Shown: positions 25,766-34,279 of the stretch, piece after piece
Layout: each line of letters opens with the position of its first letter
Numbering within the stretch: position 1 is the stretch's first letter
Assembly: GCF_028292965.1 (NCBI RefSeq)
Contig: NZ_JAQGLG010000139.1
Location: forward strand, 1 to 51,721
DNA length: 51,721 nucleotides
From: Sphingomonas bacterium
GTDB taxonomy: Bacteria; Pseudomonadota; Alphaproteobacteria; Sphingomonadales; Sphingomonadaceae
Direction of reading: 5' to 3'
The notes under the pieces: model-generated
Seen by the model: the letters and a program-made list of their open reading frames with translations, nothing else
Database searches by the model: none
What the model was told of the DNA's origin: nothing
Made by a program: the position numbers and the translations under genes

Positions 25766-25902
25766 ATCGGTGCATCCTGCGATTCCTCGACCATGTTCGC
25801 GCGATTGACGGCAAAAGGCTTTAAACCAGATCAAGCCAGCGGCGACCGGCGCCGTTGACGCGACCATGGGCGATCGCCCTCGACCACAACTGCAAAGGGC
25901 AA

Positions 25903-25927
25903 AACCTCTCTGTGATGAGACGGTTCC
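25903..25927 (-). promoter_or_regulatory. EcfG-like promoter before the oxidase operon
   Basis: On the minus strand GGAAC (25927-25923), 16 bases, then GGTT (25906-25903). It points into the eight-gene cytochrome oxidase operon, about 138 bases ahead of its first start codon. The general stress sigma factor EcfG of Alphaproteobacteria recognises GGAAC-N16/17-CGTT; here the first -10 base is G, as in three other intergenic examples in this window. Confidence 0.5.
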
Positions 25928-26000
25928 TGTCGCGACAGCGGACACACGAAGCGTTCACGCAAACTTGATCTGCGTTGGCACGATTATGCCGTGCTGAGCG

Positions 26001-26025
26001 GGAACCTGCGTGCGCCTTGACGATT
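26001..26025 (+). promoter_or_regulatory. Weak EcfG-like promoter before the DUF3606 gene
   Basis: GGAAC (26001-26005), 16 bases, then GATT, ending 28 bases before the start codon at 26054. The -35 is perfect but the -10 departs from consensus at two bases, so only position and context argue for it. Confidence 0.3.
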
Positions 26026-26053
26026 CACCACACTGATGAAGGGAGATGGATTG

Positions 26054-26239
26054 ATGACAGACGACAAGACGAAGACCGGCGCTGCCGACCGCCAACGCGT
26101 CGCCGGTGGTGAAGGTTATGAGGTCGCCTATTTCGCCGACAAGCACGGAATCAGCCGTGACGAGGCGCTCCGTTTGATCGAAAAGCACGGCAACGATCGC
26201 GCGGCGCTCGATGCGGCCGCCGAACGGATGAAAGTCTGA
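26054..26239 (+). CDS. DUF3606 family small protein
   Basis: 61 residues: MTDDKTKTGAADRQRV followed by YEVAYFADKHGISRDEALRLIEKHGNDRAALDAAAE, the conserved DUF3606 core, which looks like a small helical domain. Function is not established; such proteins are common in sphingomonads and rhizobia and often sit among stress genes. GGGAG stands upstream of ATG 26054. Confidence 0.85.
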   Translation: MTDDKTKTGAADRQRVAGGEGYEVAYFADKHGISRDEALRLIEKHGNDRAALDAAAERMKV

Positions 26240-26329
26240 ATTTGGTAACGCAACGATCAGGACGGTCGAACGCGTCGTGGCACGGCACGACCGTATCATG
26301 AGGTGCGATGCGGGTTGCGTCGGCCGGGG

Positions 26330-27160
26330 ATGATCGCGGCCGGCGGACTCCCGTTGAACGTCCGGCAAGCGGGCGTGGCCGGTAATCCGGTCCTCATCCT
26401 GCTGCACGGCTTTCCGGAATCGTCGCGCGCCTGGCGCAAGGTCCTGCGGCCGCTCGGCGAGCGCGGCCTGCATGTCCTCGCGCCGGACATGCGCGGCTAT
26501 GGCGAAAGCGCGGCGCCCGACGGGGTGGATGCCTATGCGCTCGATCTTCTCGTCGCCGATGTCCTCGCTCTCGCCGATGCGTTCGGCGCCGCAACCTTCG
26601 CGCTGGCCGGTCACGACTGGGGCGGCATCGTCGCCTGGGCGGTGGCTGCCCGCCACCCGGAGCGCGTACGCCGGCTCGTCATCCTCAACGCGCCTCATGC
26701 CGATACGATGAAGCGCGAAATGCGGGGCCATCCCGCGCAATTGCTGCGTAGCTGGTATGTCGGCTTCTTCCAGTTTCCGCTCGTGCCGGAGAAAACATTG
26801 TCGGCGTTTCGCTTTCGCGCCTTGCGCCGATCATTGACGCAGACCTCACGGCCCGGCGCGTTCGATGCCGCAGATATCGCGGCCTATGCCGAGGAATGGG
26901 CGCGGCCCGGGCGGCTCACCGCGATGCTGAATTATTATCGCGCGCTACGGCTGCCGCGCGCACCGCTCGGCCGCATCACGGTGCCGACGCTGATCCTGTG
27001 GGGCATGAAGGACCGCTTCCTCGGCAGCCACCTCGCGACCGCGGCGGCGGCGATGTGCGAGGATGCGCGGATCGTGCGCTTCGACAAGGACACGCACTGG
27101 CTGCAGCATGAAAGCCCGCGCCAGATCGTGACCGAGATCACGGCATTCATGAATAAGTGA
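26330..27160 (+). CDS. Alpha/beta hydrolase, epoxide hydrolase-like
   Basis: 276 residues with HGFPESSRAW (oxyanion region), nucleophile elbow GHDWGG with Asp, and catalytic His in KDTHWLQHE. The Asp nucleophile and WGG fit epoxide hydrolase or haloalkane dehalogenase-like members rather than lipases. GTG at 26303 (preceded by GAGG) would add nine residues; ATG 26330 starts right at the conserved fold. Soluble, cytoplasmic, substrate unknown. Confidence 0.82.
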   Translation: MIAAGGLPLNVRQAGVAGNPVLILLHGFPESSRAWRKVLRPLGERGLHVLAPDMRGYGESAAPDGVDAYALDLLVADVLALADAFGAATFALAGHDWGGIVAWAVAARHPERVRRLVILNAPHADTMKREMRGHPAQLLRSWYVGFFQFPLVPEKTLSAFRFRALRRSLTQTSRPGAFDAADIAAYAEEWARPGRLTAMLNYYRALRLPRAPLGRITVPTLILWGMKDRFLGSHLATAAAAMCEDARIVRFDKDTHWLQHESPRQIVTEITAFMNK

Positions 27161-27179
27161 GGCGTCCGCGCCTCCGCCG

Positions 27180-27204
27180 GGAACGGCGTTCAGCCTCTCG
27201 CGTT
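27180..27204 (+). promoter_or_regulatory. EcfG-type promoter, perfect consensus
   Basis: GGAAC (27180-27184), 16 bases, CGTT (27201-27204), 52 bases before the start of the histidine phosphatase gene. This is an exact match to the general-stress consensus of Alphaproteobacteria and would serve the phosphatase and the coupled dehydratase gene. Confidence 0.65.
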
Positions 27205-27255
27205 GGCCCCCCGAACCCTTTGAGGACGTGCCTTGGCCAACCCGCTTTCCGCGTC

Positions 27256-28020
27256 ATGAACCGCTGGCCCGCGAAACTGTGGGTCGTGCGGCACGGGCAG
27301 AGCGCGGGCAATGTCGCGCGCGACCTGGCCCACGCCGAAGCGCGCGACAGGATTGGGCTGACCGGCCGCGATGTCGACGTGCCGTTGAGCGATCTCGGCA
27401 GGGATCAGGCCAAGGCATTGGGGAAATGGTTCGCGCAGATGCCGTCGGATCGGCGGCCGAACGTCCTGCTGGTCTCGCCTTATACGCGCGCGCTGGACAC
27501 CGCCGCGCTGATCAGGTCGACGGGCGGGCTTGCCGAGGGCGACGAGCCGCTGTGCAGCGATGAACGCCTCCGCGAAAAGGAGTTCGGCGTGCTCGATGGC
27601 CTGACCACGTCCGGCGTGGCAAACGTTTTCCCTGACCAGGCCGCGTTTCGCCATGTGCTCGGCAAATTCTATCACCGGCCGCCGGGCGGCGAGAGCTGGT
27701 GCGACGTCATTCTGCGCCTGCGTTCGCTGCTCGATACCGTTTCGCTGCATCATGCCGATGCCCGCGTCCTGATCGTCGCCCATCAGGTCGTCGTGCTGTG
27801 CCTGCGCTACATCATCGAAACGCTCGACGAGCAAACGATCCTGGCGATCGACGCCGAGGGCGATGTGGCGAATTGCGGAGTCACCGAATATCGCTTCGAT
27901 GCGGACAGCGGCCGGAGCGGGAAACTGGTGCTCGATCGTTATAATTATGTCGTGCCGGTCGCCGATCGTGCCGTGCTGGTGACGCGCGCGCCCGACGCGG
28001 CGGTGGCGGCACGGGGATGA
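27256..28020 (+). CDS. Histidine phosphatase (phosphoglycerate mutase-like)
   Basis: 254 residues. The N-terminal catalytic motif is VVRHGQSAGN, with a second arginine/His pair in SPYTRALDTA and LIVAHQVVVLCLR and an acid Glu in REKEFGVLDG. Family members remove phosphate from small metabolites or proteins; this one is too divergent for a substrate call. ATG 27256 is chosen as the first Met next to the motif. It overlaps the following gene by ATGA. Confidence 0.85.
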   Translation: MNRWPAKLWVVRHGQSAGNVARDLAHAEARDRIGLTGRDVDVPLSDLGRDQAKALGKWFAQMPSDRRPNVLLVSPYTRALDTAALIRSTGGLAEGDEPLCSDERLREKEFGVLDGLTTSGVANVFPDQAAFRHVLGKFYHRPPGGESWCDVILRLRSLLDTVSLHHADARVLIVAHQVVVLCLRYIIETLDEQTILAIDAEGDVANCGVTEYRFDADSGRSGKLVLDRYNYVVPVADRAVLVTRAPDAAVAARG

Positions 28021-28898
28021 GCGAGGGGCTGATCGACGCGGCGTGGCGTGCCGCCCATCCGCTGCCGGACCTTGGCGACGGCATGGACAAGAATGCGCGA
28101 GGGCAGGGCCTCATTGTCGGAGGTTCCGCCTCCGTGCCCGGCGCATTGCTGCTGACTGGCGAGGCCATGCTGCGGACCGGTGCGGGCAAGGTCAGGCTCG
28201 CGACCGTTGACCGCGCGGCGATCGGCGTCGGCGTGGCATTCCCCGAAGCGGCGGTCGTCGCGCTGCCGGCCGATGAAGACGGCGAGATCGACGCGAGCGC
28301 CGCGACGCTGCTCGCGCGGCATCTTGAGCATTGCGATGCGCTGATCCTCGGCCCCGGCATGATCGAACGCCAGCAGGCGGCGGAGCTGGTCGAAAAGCTC
28401 CTCGACAGCGTCGCACCTGCGACCTCGATCTTGCTCGACGCTGGCGCACTGACGGCGCTGCGCGGCAAGCGAGCGGTGCCGCGCGCGCTCGAACAGCCGG
28501 TGGTGATGACGCCGCACCACGGCGAACTCGCCAGGCTGACCGGCATCGACGAGGATGTCGTCACGCGCGATCCCGCAAAGGCGGCGACCGAGACCGCGGC
28601 GGCGTTCGGCACCATCATTGCGCTGAAGGCCGCCGAAACGGTGATCGCCGACGGGCACGGGCGCCTGCTGCTCTACTCCAGCGATGCGCCGGGCCTCGGC
28701 ACCGCCGGATCGGGCGATGTTCTGGCGGGCATCATCGGCGGATTGCTCGCGCGCGGTGTCGATCCGTTCGTTGCGACCGCCTGGGGCGTGTGGCTGCACG
28801 GCGAGGCGGGCAAGGCGGCCGCGACGACGATCGGGCCGGTCGGCTTCCTCGCCCGTGACCTGCCGCGGCACCTTCCGCGTCTCATGGCGTCGCAGTGA
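28017..28898 (+). CDS. nnrD: ADP/ATP-dependent NAD(P)H-hydrate dehydratase (NnrD domain only)
   Basis: 293 residues of the ribokinase-like YjeF C-terminal domain: GQGLIVGGSASVPGALLL, LILGPGM, TPHHGELARLTG, LGTAGSGDVLAGIIGGLLARG. It repairs hydrated NAD(P)H at the cost of a nucleotide. The epimerase (NnrE) half normally fused to it is absent. That suggests a second, stress-induced copy besides a housekeeping fused enzyme. It is translationally coupled to the phosphatase and shares its EcfG-type promoter. Confidence 0.9.
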   Translation: MSEGLIDAAWRAAHPLPDLGDGMDKNARGQGLIVGGSASVPGALLLTGEAMLRTGAGKVRLATVDRAAIGVGVAFPEAAVVALPADEDGEIDASAATLLARHLEHCDALILGPGMIERQQAAELVEKLLDSVAPATSILLDAGALTALRGKRAVPRALEQPVVMTPHHGELARLTGIDEDVVTRDPAKAATETAAAFGTIIALKAAETVIADGHGRLLLYSSDAPGLGTAGSGDVLAGIIGGLLARGVDPFVATAWGVWLHGEAGKAAATTIGPVGFLARDLPRHLPRLMASQ

Positions 28899-29123
28899 CC
28901 GGTGCGGCAAACGCCTTGCAGCAGGCGATCGCACCGATCGAAGCAAAGCTCGTTGTCACCTGTCCGAAGGGCCTGACGGGCAGTTCATGAAGACCGCGCA
29001 ACAGCGACTGCGACACCAGACGGCATGCGAGCGGTCGACCGGCGGGCTTTCATCCACGTCATCCTCGCCGGTCGATTGCACGTGGGATGGAGCGTCGCGT
29101 GCGCGCGTTCATCCCACCACGCG

Positions 29124-29148
29124 GGAACGATCCGCAGCCACCGGCATT
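29124..29148 (+). promoter_or_regulatory. Weak EcfG-like promoter before the MscS gene
   Basis: GGAAC (29124-29128), 16 bases, CATT (one mismatch to CGTT), 33 bases before the MscS start. The rest of the 283-base gap 28899-29181 shows no gene or clear terminator. Confidence 0.35.
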
Positions 29149-29181
29149 TATCGAACTTCCCTTTTCGCAAGCGGTGAGATG

Positions 29182-30330
29182 ATGACAGTCAACGCTGCCA
29201 CGCCCGCACCCGGCCCGTCACGGGCCGGTTTGCATGCCGACGTCGTCGGGTTCCAGATGCAAGCCTGGGTCTGGCTGCAAAGTCACTGGCTTCAGATCGT
29301 GATCGCCACGGCTGCCGGTGTCGCCATCTTCCTTGCGCTGCGATTGTTGCGTGGCTGGGCGATCCGCCTGTGCAAGCGCGGCGAAGGCGTCGCGACCTGG
29401 TACAGCATCATCGGCCGCGCGGTGGCGAAGACCGGCAATGCCTTTATCGTGATGGTGTCGGCTCGGCTCGTCATCGGCTATGCCGACGCGCCGGCCCTAC
29501 TGGCAAAGACGGTCGTGTTCGTTTTCACGATCGCCGCCGTGTTCCAGGTTGCGATCTGGGTGCGCGAGATCGTCTTCGGCGCGGTCGAGAACCGGACGCT
29601 GGCCGAGGAGCATAACGGCCGCGGGTTGGCCAGCGCGCTGGGTGTCATTCGACTGCTGGTCTCGATCGCGGTGTTCGCGATCGCCTTCGTCGTGGTCCTT
29701 GGCAATCTGGGCGTGAACGTTGCCGGCCTGATCGCCGGGCTCGGGGTCGGCGGCATTGCCATCGGCCTTGCCGCGCAGGGCGTCTTTGCCGATCTGTTCG
29801 CCGCGCTTGCCATCCTGTTCGACCGCCCGTTTCGCGTCGGCGATTCGATCTCCTATGACAAGGGTTCGGGCTCCGGCACCGTCGAGGCGATCGGGCTCAA
29901 ATCGACGCGCATCCGCGGCGGCAACGGCGAAGAACGCATCATTGCCAACAAGAAGCTGCTCGATTTCGAGATCCTCAACACGACTCGCCGCCAGCACAAC
30001 CGCTTCAAATATGATTTCTTCATCGGCTATGCGACGCCGCCCGAGAAGGTTCAGCGCCTCCCCCAATTGCTCAGGGAGGCGGTGGAAGGGCAGGGTTACA
30101 CGCTTGTCCATGGCGGGCTGAACGGGTTCGGCGCAAGCGGCCTTGGTTACGATGTCGAGTTCGAGTCCACCGGACCGGATTTTCCGGCCGACGCGCGCGA
30201 CAACGTCGCTGCCGCCATCCTCGAAATCTTTCGCGCGAACGATATCAGCTTCGCCTATCCGACGCAGGTCAACCTGCTCGCCGAAAAGACCAAGCCGACG
30301 CCGCCCGCGGAACCGCCGACGGACGAATGA
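29182..30330 (+). CDS. MscS-family mechanosensitive ion channel
   Basis: 382 residues. Membrane helices are near 25-55, 75-110 and 130-200, followed by the pore helix with the glycine/alanine packing GLGVGGIAIGLAAQGVFADLFAALAI. The conserved FDRPFRVGDSI and a cytoplasmic beta/alpha domain follow. It would release solutes on hypo-osmotic shock. Two adjacent ATGs (29179, 29182) follow GGTGAG; the second has better spacing. The frame is open upstream but lacks features. Confidence 0.9.
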   Translation: MTVNAATPAPGPSRAGLHADVVGFQMQAWVWLQSHWLQIVIATAAGVAIFLALRLLRGWAIRLCKRGEGVATWYSIIGRAVAKTGNAFIVMVSARLVIGYADAPALLAKTVVFVFTIAAVFQVAIWVREIVFGAVENRTLAEEHNGRGLASALGVIRLLVSIAVFAIAFVVVLGNLGVNVAGLIAGLGVGGIAIGLAAQGVFADLFAALAILFDRPFRVGDSISYDKGSGSGTVEAIGLKSTRIRGGNGEERIIANKKLLDFEILNTTRRQHNRFKYDFFIGYATPPEKVQRLPQLLREAVEGQGYTLVHGGLNGFGASGLGYDVEFESTGPDFPADARDNVAAAILEIFRANDISFAYPTQVNLLAEKTKPTPPAEPPTDE

Positions 30331-30395
30331 TCGACGAAGCGCAGTGCGCCCTTTGCCGGGCATTTGCGGCGATCCCCTAAGTCGGAACCTTGAAA

Positions 30396-30915
30396 ATGAA
30401 CGTCACGAAAATAGCGAACAAGCTCGATCGGAAACGCCTTTGCTGCCGCGCCGTCATCGAGACGCCAGGCGGCTCCCGGTCCAAATATGATTATGATCCC
30501 CATACCGGGCTGTTCGCGCTGGCCGGCGTCTTGCCCGGCGGGATGGCCTTCCCGCACGCCTTCGGTTTCGTTCCGTCCACGATCGGGGAGGATGGCGACC
30601 CGATCGACATCCTGATCCTGGCGGACGAGCACCTCCCCCCGGTAATCCTCGTCACCGTGAGATTACTGGGCATCATCGAAGCGACCCAGACGGAAGACGG
30701 TAAGACGCTCCGCAACGATCGCATCGTTGCCAGGGTCGAGCAGTCGCGCACCTATGCCGGGATCAACGCTCTTGCCGAACTGGGGGGACGCCTTTGTCGA
30801 GGACCTCACCCGGTTTTTCGAAACATATAATGCGCTGAAGGGAAAGCGCTTCGAGGTTGTCGGGATCGGCGACGCGGCGTGTGCGGTTGCTTTGATCGCG
30901 AATGCGGGACGTTGA
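30396..30915 (+). pseudogene. ppa: Family I inorganic pyrophosphatase, frameshifted in a G6 run
   Basis: The first frame gives an inorganic pyrophosphatase with substrate residues and the signature DGDPIDIL, but stops at 30830 after a nonsense tail. A second frame supplies the expected C-terminus (GDAFVEDLTRFFETYNALKGKRFEVVGIGDA) to 30915. The two frames meet at 30782-30787, six consecutive G; five would restore ALAELGDAFVEDL. The span is 3n+1 bases. This is a one-base insertion in a homopolymer: sequencing error, slippage, or a true lesion in a stress-linked second copy. The active-site half is intact, yet the shortened product lacks the last helix. Confidence 0.85.
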
Positions 30916-30976
30916 GCCGACGACCGGCGGAGCGGTTCGGCCCGGGATCGGAAGGTGCGCGCGCGCCTCACGGCGC

Positions 30977-31297
30977 TCATTCCGTGGACTTCCGGGACTG
31001 ACGACGTCCGGTCGCGCGGGTCATCGGATCGGGCTTTTCGGGCGGCCGCCAATCCTTGGGCGGCGTCATCCGCTGCTGGCTTGTGCCGATGCCCATCTTC
31101 CCGGGGTGCTGTCGCTGGAGGCCGGCGGTGTCCGCCGCCATCGCGTCTTCAGGCGATGCGCCGCCCCGCAGCAGGTTGATCCGGTCGCGCAGGATGCGCG
31201 CGTGTTCGAAGTCGAGGGCCGCAGCCGCTGCCTCCATCTCCCGCGTCAGATCGGCAACGGCACTGGCTGCTGCCTTATCGCGGCTGGGGCCAATCAT
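30977..31297 (-). CDS. UVR-motif protein (UvrB/UvrC interaction domain)
   Basis: 106 residues. A UVR helix-loop-helix (ADLTREMEAAAAALDFEHARILRDRINLLRG) lies near the N-terminus, as in the UvrB C-terminus and UvrC. A basic, disordered tail follows (PPKDWRPPEKPDPMTRATGRR). It lacks helicase and nuclease parts, so it may bind UvrC or act as an adaptor. AGGAG precedes ATG 31297. It overlaps the preceding gene by 23 bases and is probably co-transcribed with it. Confidence 0.75.
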   Translation of the reverse strand: MIGPSRDKAAASAVADLTREMEAAAAALDFEHARILRDRINLLRGGASPEDAMAADTAGLQRQHPGKMGIGTSQQRMTPPKDWRPPEKPDPMTRATGRRQSRKSTE

Positions 31298-31700
31298 TGC
31301 TTCTCCTTCCCTCGGCGCGAAACTCGCCCGTGTGCGGGTCGAAGGCCAGCAGCGTCATGCGGAGCCGCTCGTCGGGCCAGCGCTTCTTTGCTGAGCGTGG
31401 ATCGGCCTTGGGGTCGCGGGCTTCGATCATCATCACCCGAAACTCCCGGCTTCCGGCCCAGACGTGTTCGAGATGGCGAATCCTCGTCCGGTTACCGCGC
31501 ATGCCGACCCAGACCGCCAGTTCGGCATGGTCGAAGAAGTCGGCCGTCACGGTCGTGCCGTCATCCACGATCTGGTCGGTCCACAGGGTGATCACCGTGA
31601 CCGTGCGATCGTCGCTCTGGGCCGACCAGGCGAATTTGTCGCGCGCGTCGGCGCCGAGATGGTTGAAGGCATCCAGCGCGCGCCATTTTCGGCTGGGCAT
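31275..31700 (-). CDS. Conserved hypothetical protein
   Basis: 141 residues, soluble, beginning MPSRKWRALDAFNHLG with GGAGG six bases ahead of ATG 31700, a strong ribosome site. Notable runs are TVTVITLWTDQIVDDGTTVTADFFDH and FRVMMIEARDPKADPRSAKKRW; no domain is recognised. It sits in an operon with the UVR-motif protein. A palindrome GTCTTGCAAGAC lies about 104 bases upstream. Confidence 0.65.
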   Translation of the reverse strand: MPSRKWRALDAFNHLGADARDKFAWSAQSDDRTVTVITLWTDQIVDDGTTVTADFFDHAELAVWVGMRGNRTRIRHLEHVWAGSREFRVMMIEARDPKADPRSAKKRWPDERLRMTLLAFDPHTGEFRAEGRRSNDWPQPR

Positions 31701-31803
31701 TCGGCGCCTCCGCTGGCCGTCGGCGACCATAACGCCGCGCGTCGGGCGACGTAAAGGCGATCCTGCGGCGTCGAATTGTTCGACCCGATCGGCGAGATAT
31801 CTT

Positions 31804-31815
31804 GTCTTGCAAGAC
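31804..31815. promoter_or_regulatory. Perfect 12-bp palindrome
   Basis: GTCTTGCAAGAC is self-complementary and stands in the region upstream of the 31275-31700 gene, beside a terminator-like hairpin of the next gene. It could be a dimeric repressor or activator site. No matching second copy was noticed in the window. Confidence 0.4.
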
Positions 31816-31824
31816 CGAAACGAG

Positions 31825-31850
31825 GCGGGGCGGGCCGAAACCCGCCCCGC
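31825..31850 (-). terminator. Terminator-like hairpin after the Gln/Gly-rich gene
   Basis: A perfect 10-bp GC stem (31825-31834 with 31841-31850) and a six-base loop, seven bases past the stop of the minus-strand gene. On the minus strand it is followed by a modest T-rich CTCGTTTCGG, so termination strength is uncertain. Confidence 0.55.
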
Positions 31851-31857
31851 GATCTGC

Positions 31858-32103
31858 TTACTGGTTGTTGTCGCCAGACATACCTTGGCCCGAAGCGCCG
31901 CCGGTCGCGTCGGATTCGTCCTGGTCGGTCGCATTGTCGTCCTGCCCGGGGCGCTGGTTCTGCTGGTTCTGCTGGCGATCCATGCCTTGATCGCGCTGCT
32001 GATCCTGACGGTTCTGGTCGAAGCCCTGGCCGCCGCTCTGGCCGCCTTGGCCGCCGCCCTGGCCACCTTGGCCGCCCTGGTTCTGGTTGTTCTGATCGCC
32101 CAT
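31858..32103 (-). CDS. Gln/Gly/Asn-rich low-complexity small protein
   Basis: 81 residues composed almost wholly of Gln, Gly, Asn and Asp with GGQGG repeats (first half) and a DQNRQDQQ-type second half. No fold is expected. Two ATGs (32106, 32103) follow GGAGAG; the second has workable spacing. It has its own EcfG-like promoter and a terminator hairpin, so it is a single-gene, probably stress-induced unit. Composition suggests a hydrophilin or a phase-separating protein, which is inference. Confidence 0.7.
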   Translation of the reverse strand: MGDQNNQNQGGQGGQGGGQGGQSGGQGFDQNRQDQQRDQGMDRQQNQQNQRPGQDDNATDQDESDATGGASGQGMSGDNNQ

Positions 32104-32140
32104 CATCTCTCTCCATCACGGTCGTAAGTGCCGTGAGGGA

Positions 32141-32165
32141 ACAACCGCGTCCACGACGGTGTGTT
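32141..32165 (-). promoter_or_regulatory. EcfG-like promoter of the Gln/Gly-rich gene
   Basis: Minus strand GGAAC (32165-32161), 16 bases, GGTT (32144-32141), about 37 bases before the start codon. Position is ideal for a promoter. The 294-base gap also carries a rightward motif for the ThDP enzyme, so the two genes appear divergently controlled by the same factor. Confidence 0.55.
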
Positions 32166-32301
32166 CCCGCTTTTGTCGGGCGACTTGATCCAGGTGAAGC
32201 AATTAAGTGCCGCCGGACGCTGCCCGCATGGACGGCTCCGCGCAGATCCCCGCAGATCCCCAAAGATTGGCGAGGAAGCGAAAACAAGTGTCTCTTGGTC
32301 G

Positions 32302-32327
32302 GGAACTGCATCCAACGGAAAAGGGTT
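32302..32327 (+). promoter_or_regulatory. EcfG-like promoter of the ThDP enzyme gene
   Basis: GGAAC (32302-32306), 17 bases, GGTT (32324-32327), 73 bases before ATG 32401. Same form as the other intergenic EcfG-like sites. Confidence 0.5.
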
Positions 32328-32400
32328 CGTTTGCCGATCAGGGATCTTCCCGCGCGACGCTGCCGCCTGGATCCCGACCATCCGCTGCGAGGAAAAACCC

Positions 32401-34185
32401 ATGAGCAAGATGACCAGCGACTTCTTCGTCGAACGGTTGAAGGCATGGGGCGTGAAGCGCATCTATGGCTATTCCGGTGACGGCATCAACGGGGTGCTTG
32501 GTGCGCTGCAGCGCGCCGAGGCGGCGGGCGAGGGAATCGAGTTTATCCAGGTCCGCCACGAGGAAATGGCGGCGTTCATGGCGACCGCCCATGCCAAGCT
32601 GACCGGCGAACTCGGCGTGTGCCTGTCGACCGGCGGCCCGGGCGCGACGCATCTGATCACCGGCCTCTACGACGCCAAGCTCGACCATTCGCCGGTGCTG
32701 GCGATTGCCGGACATGCCGAGGCGACGGTGCGCGGCGCCAGCTATCAGCAGGAGCTGAATCTCGACCGCATGTTTGCCGACGTTGCCGACTATGTGCAGG
32801 AAGCCGGCGCGGCACCGCAGGTGCGGCACATTACCGATCGCGCGATCCGCCTGGCGATCGCCGACAACGGGGTGGCGGTCGTCATCCTGCCCAAGGATAT
32901 TCAGGATACGCCGTGGGAAGAACCGAAACAGGCGCATGGCTTCACGCGCTCGGGCCCCGGTTACAGCAAGCCGATCACGGTGCCGTACCCGGCCGATCTC
33001 CGGCGCGCGGCCGATGTGCTCAATGCCGGCAAGAAGGTTGCGATCCTGATCGGCGCGGGCGCGCGCGGTGCGGCCGACGAGGTCAAACAGGTCGCCGAGA
33101 CGCTCGGCGCGGGCGTGGCCAAGGCGTTGCTCGGCAAGGATGTGTTGCCCGACGACCTGCCCTGGCTCACCGGCGCGATCGGCCTGCTCGGCACCAAGCC
33201 GTCCTACGACCTGATGACCGGGTGCGACACGCTGCTGATGATCGGCACCGGCTTTCCCTGGGCCGAATTCCTGCCGAAGGACGGGCAGGCCCGCGCGGTG
33301 CAGATCGACATCGCACCTGAGATGCTCGGGCTGCGCTACCCGGTCGAGGTCAATCTGCACGGCGACGCCGCGGAGACGCTGCGGGCGCTGGTGCCGTTGC
33401 TGCATCGCCAGGCCGACCGCTCATGGCAGGACGGTATCGCCGAACAGATGACCGAATGGTGGGAGACACTGGAAAAGCGCGCGCTGGCCGAGGCCAATCC
33501 GGTCAACCCGCAGCGTGTGGTGTGGGAGATGTCGCCGCTCCTGCCTGCGGACGCCATCGTCACCTCGGATTCGGGATCGTGCGCCAACTGGTATGCGCGC
33601 GATTACCGCGTCAAACAGGGCCAGCGTGCGACATTGTCGGGCGGGCTCGCTTCGATGGGGGCGGCCGTTCCGTACGCGATCGCCGCCAAGTTCGCTTATC
33701 CGGCGCGGCCGGTCGTGGCGCTGGTCGGCGATGGCGCGATGCAGATGAACAACATGGCCGAGCTGATCACGATTCAGAAATACTGGCGGCGCTGGTCGGA
33801 CCCGCGCCTGATCGTCTGCGTGTTCAACAATCAGGACCTGAACGAGGTAACGTGGGAGCAGCGCGTGATGGAAGGCAATCCGCGCTATCCCGCGAGCCAG
33901 GATATCCCCGACATCTCCTACGCCAAATTCGCCGAGATGCTCGGTCTGACGGGGATTTATGTCGACCGGCCGGACGGCGTTGCGCCGGCCTGGGCTGACG
34001 CGCTCGCCGCCGACCGCCCAGTGGTGATCGAGGTGAAGACCGATCCCGAAGTCGCGCCATTGCCGCCGCATGTGACCCTCGCCCAGGCCAAGGCCTTCAT
34101 GTCGTCGATGTCGAAGGGGGACCGGGGCGTCGGGCAGGTCCTGGCGGATACGGCGCGCCAATTGTTCGGCGCGGCAACGGGCTAG
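32401..34185 (+). CDS. Thiamine diphosphate enzyme, pyruvate oxidase (PoxB)-like
   Basis: 594 residues with the three ThDP-enzyme domains. The catalytic Glu is in QVRHEEMAAFMA; GGPGATHLITGLYDAKLDHSPVLAIAG follows. A central nucleotide-binding domain (AILIGAGARGAADE) and the ThDP/Mg site GDGAMQMNNMAEL...FNNQDL complete the fold. It most resembles PoxB-like pyruvate oxidases or dehydrogenases that make acetate and CO2. The C-terminus lacks the obvious amphipathic membrane peptide of E. coli PoxB. PoxB-type enzymes are commonly stress or stationary-phase induced, in keeping with the EcfG-like promoter. Confidence 0.85.
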   Translation: MSKMTSDFFVERLKAWGVKRIYGYSGDGINGVLGALQRAEAAGEGIEFIQVRHEEMAAFMATAHAKLTGELGVCLSTGGPGATHLITGLYDAKLDHSPVLAIAGHAEATVRGASYQQELNLDRMFADVADYVQEAGAAPQVRHITDRAIRLAIADNGVAVVILPKDIQDTPWEEPKQAHGFTRSGPGYSKPITVPYPADLRRAADVLNAGKKVAILIGAGARGAADEVKQVAETLGAGVAKALLGKDVLPDDLPWLTGAIGLLGTKPSYDLMTGCDTLLMIGTGFPWAEFLPKDGQARAVQIDIAPEMLGLRYPVEVNLHGDAAETLRALVPLLHRQADRSWQDGIAEQMTEWWETLEKRALAEANPVNPQRVVWEMSPLLPADAIVTSDSGSCANWYARDYRVKQGQRATLSGGLASMGAAVPYAIAAKFAYPARPVVALVGDGAMQMNNMAELITIQKYWRRWSDPRLIVCVFNNQDLNEVTWEQRVMEGNPRYPASQDIPDISYAKFAEMLGLTGIYVDRPDGVAPAWADALAADRPVVIEVKTDPEVAPLPPHVTLAQAKAFMSSMSKGDRGVGQVLADTARQLFGAATG

Positions 34186-34279
34186 CTGCCGCTCAGCGCC
34201 TCTCCCCGGTTTCCCGACTCTGGCGGCATTTGCGATCGCCCGGTGAAGTTCGGCGGAGATGGATATTGGTTGACGGTGG

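Noticed and set aside
30309..30388. EcfG-like GGAAC hits before the pyrophosphatase
   Set aside because: No -10 GTT at the required distance, and the second hit is only a few bases from the start codon.
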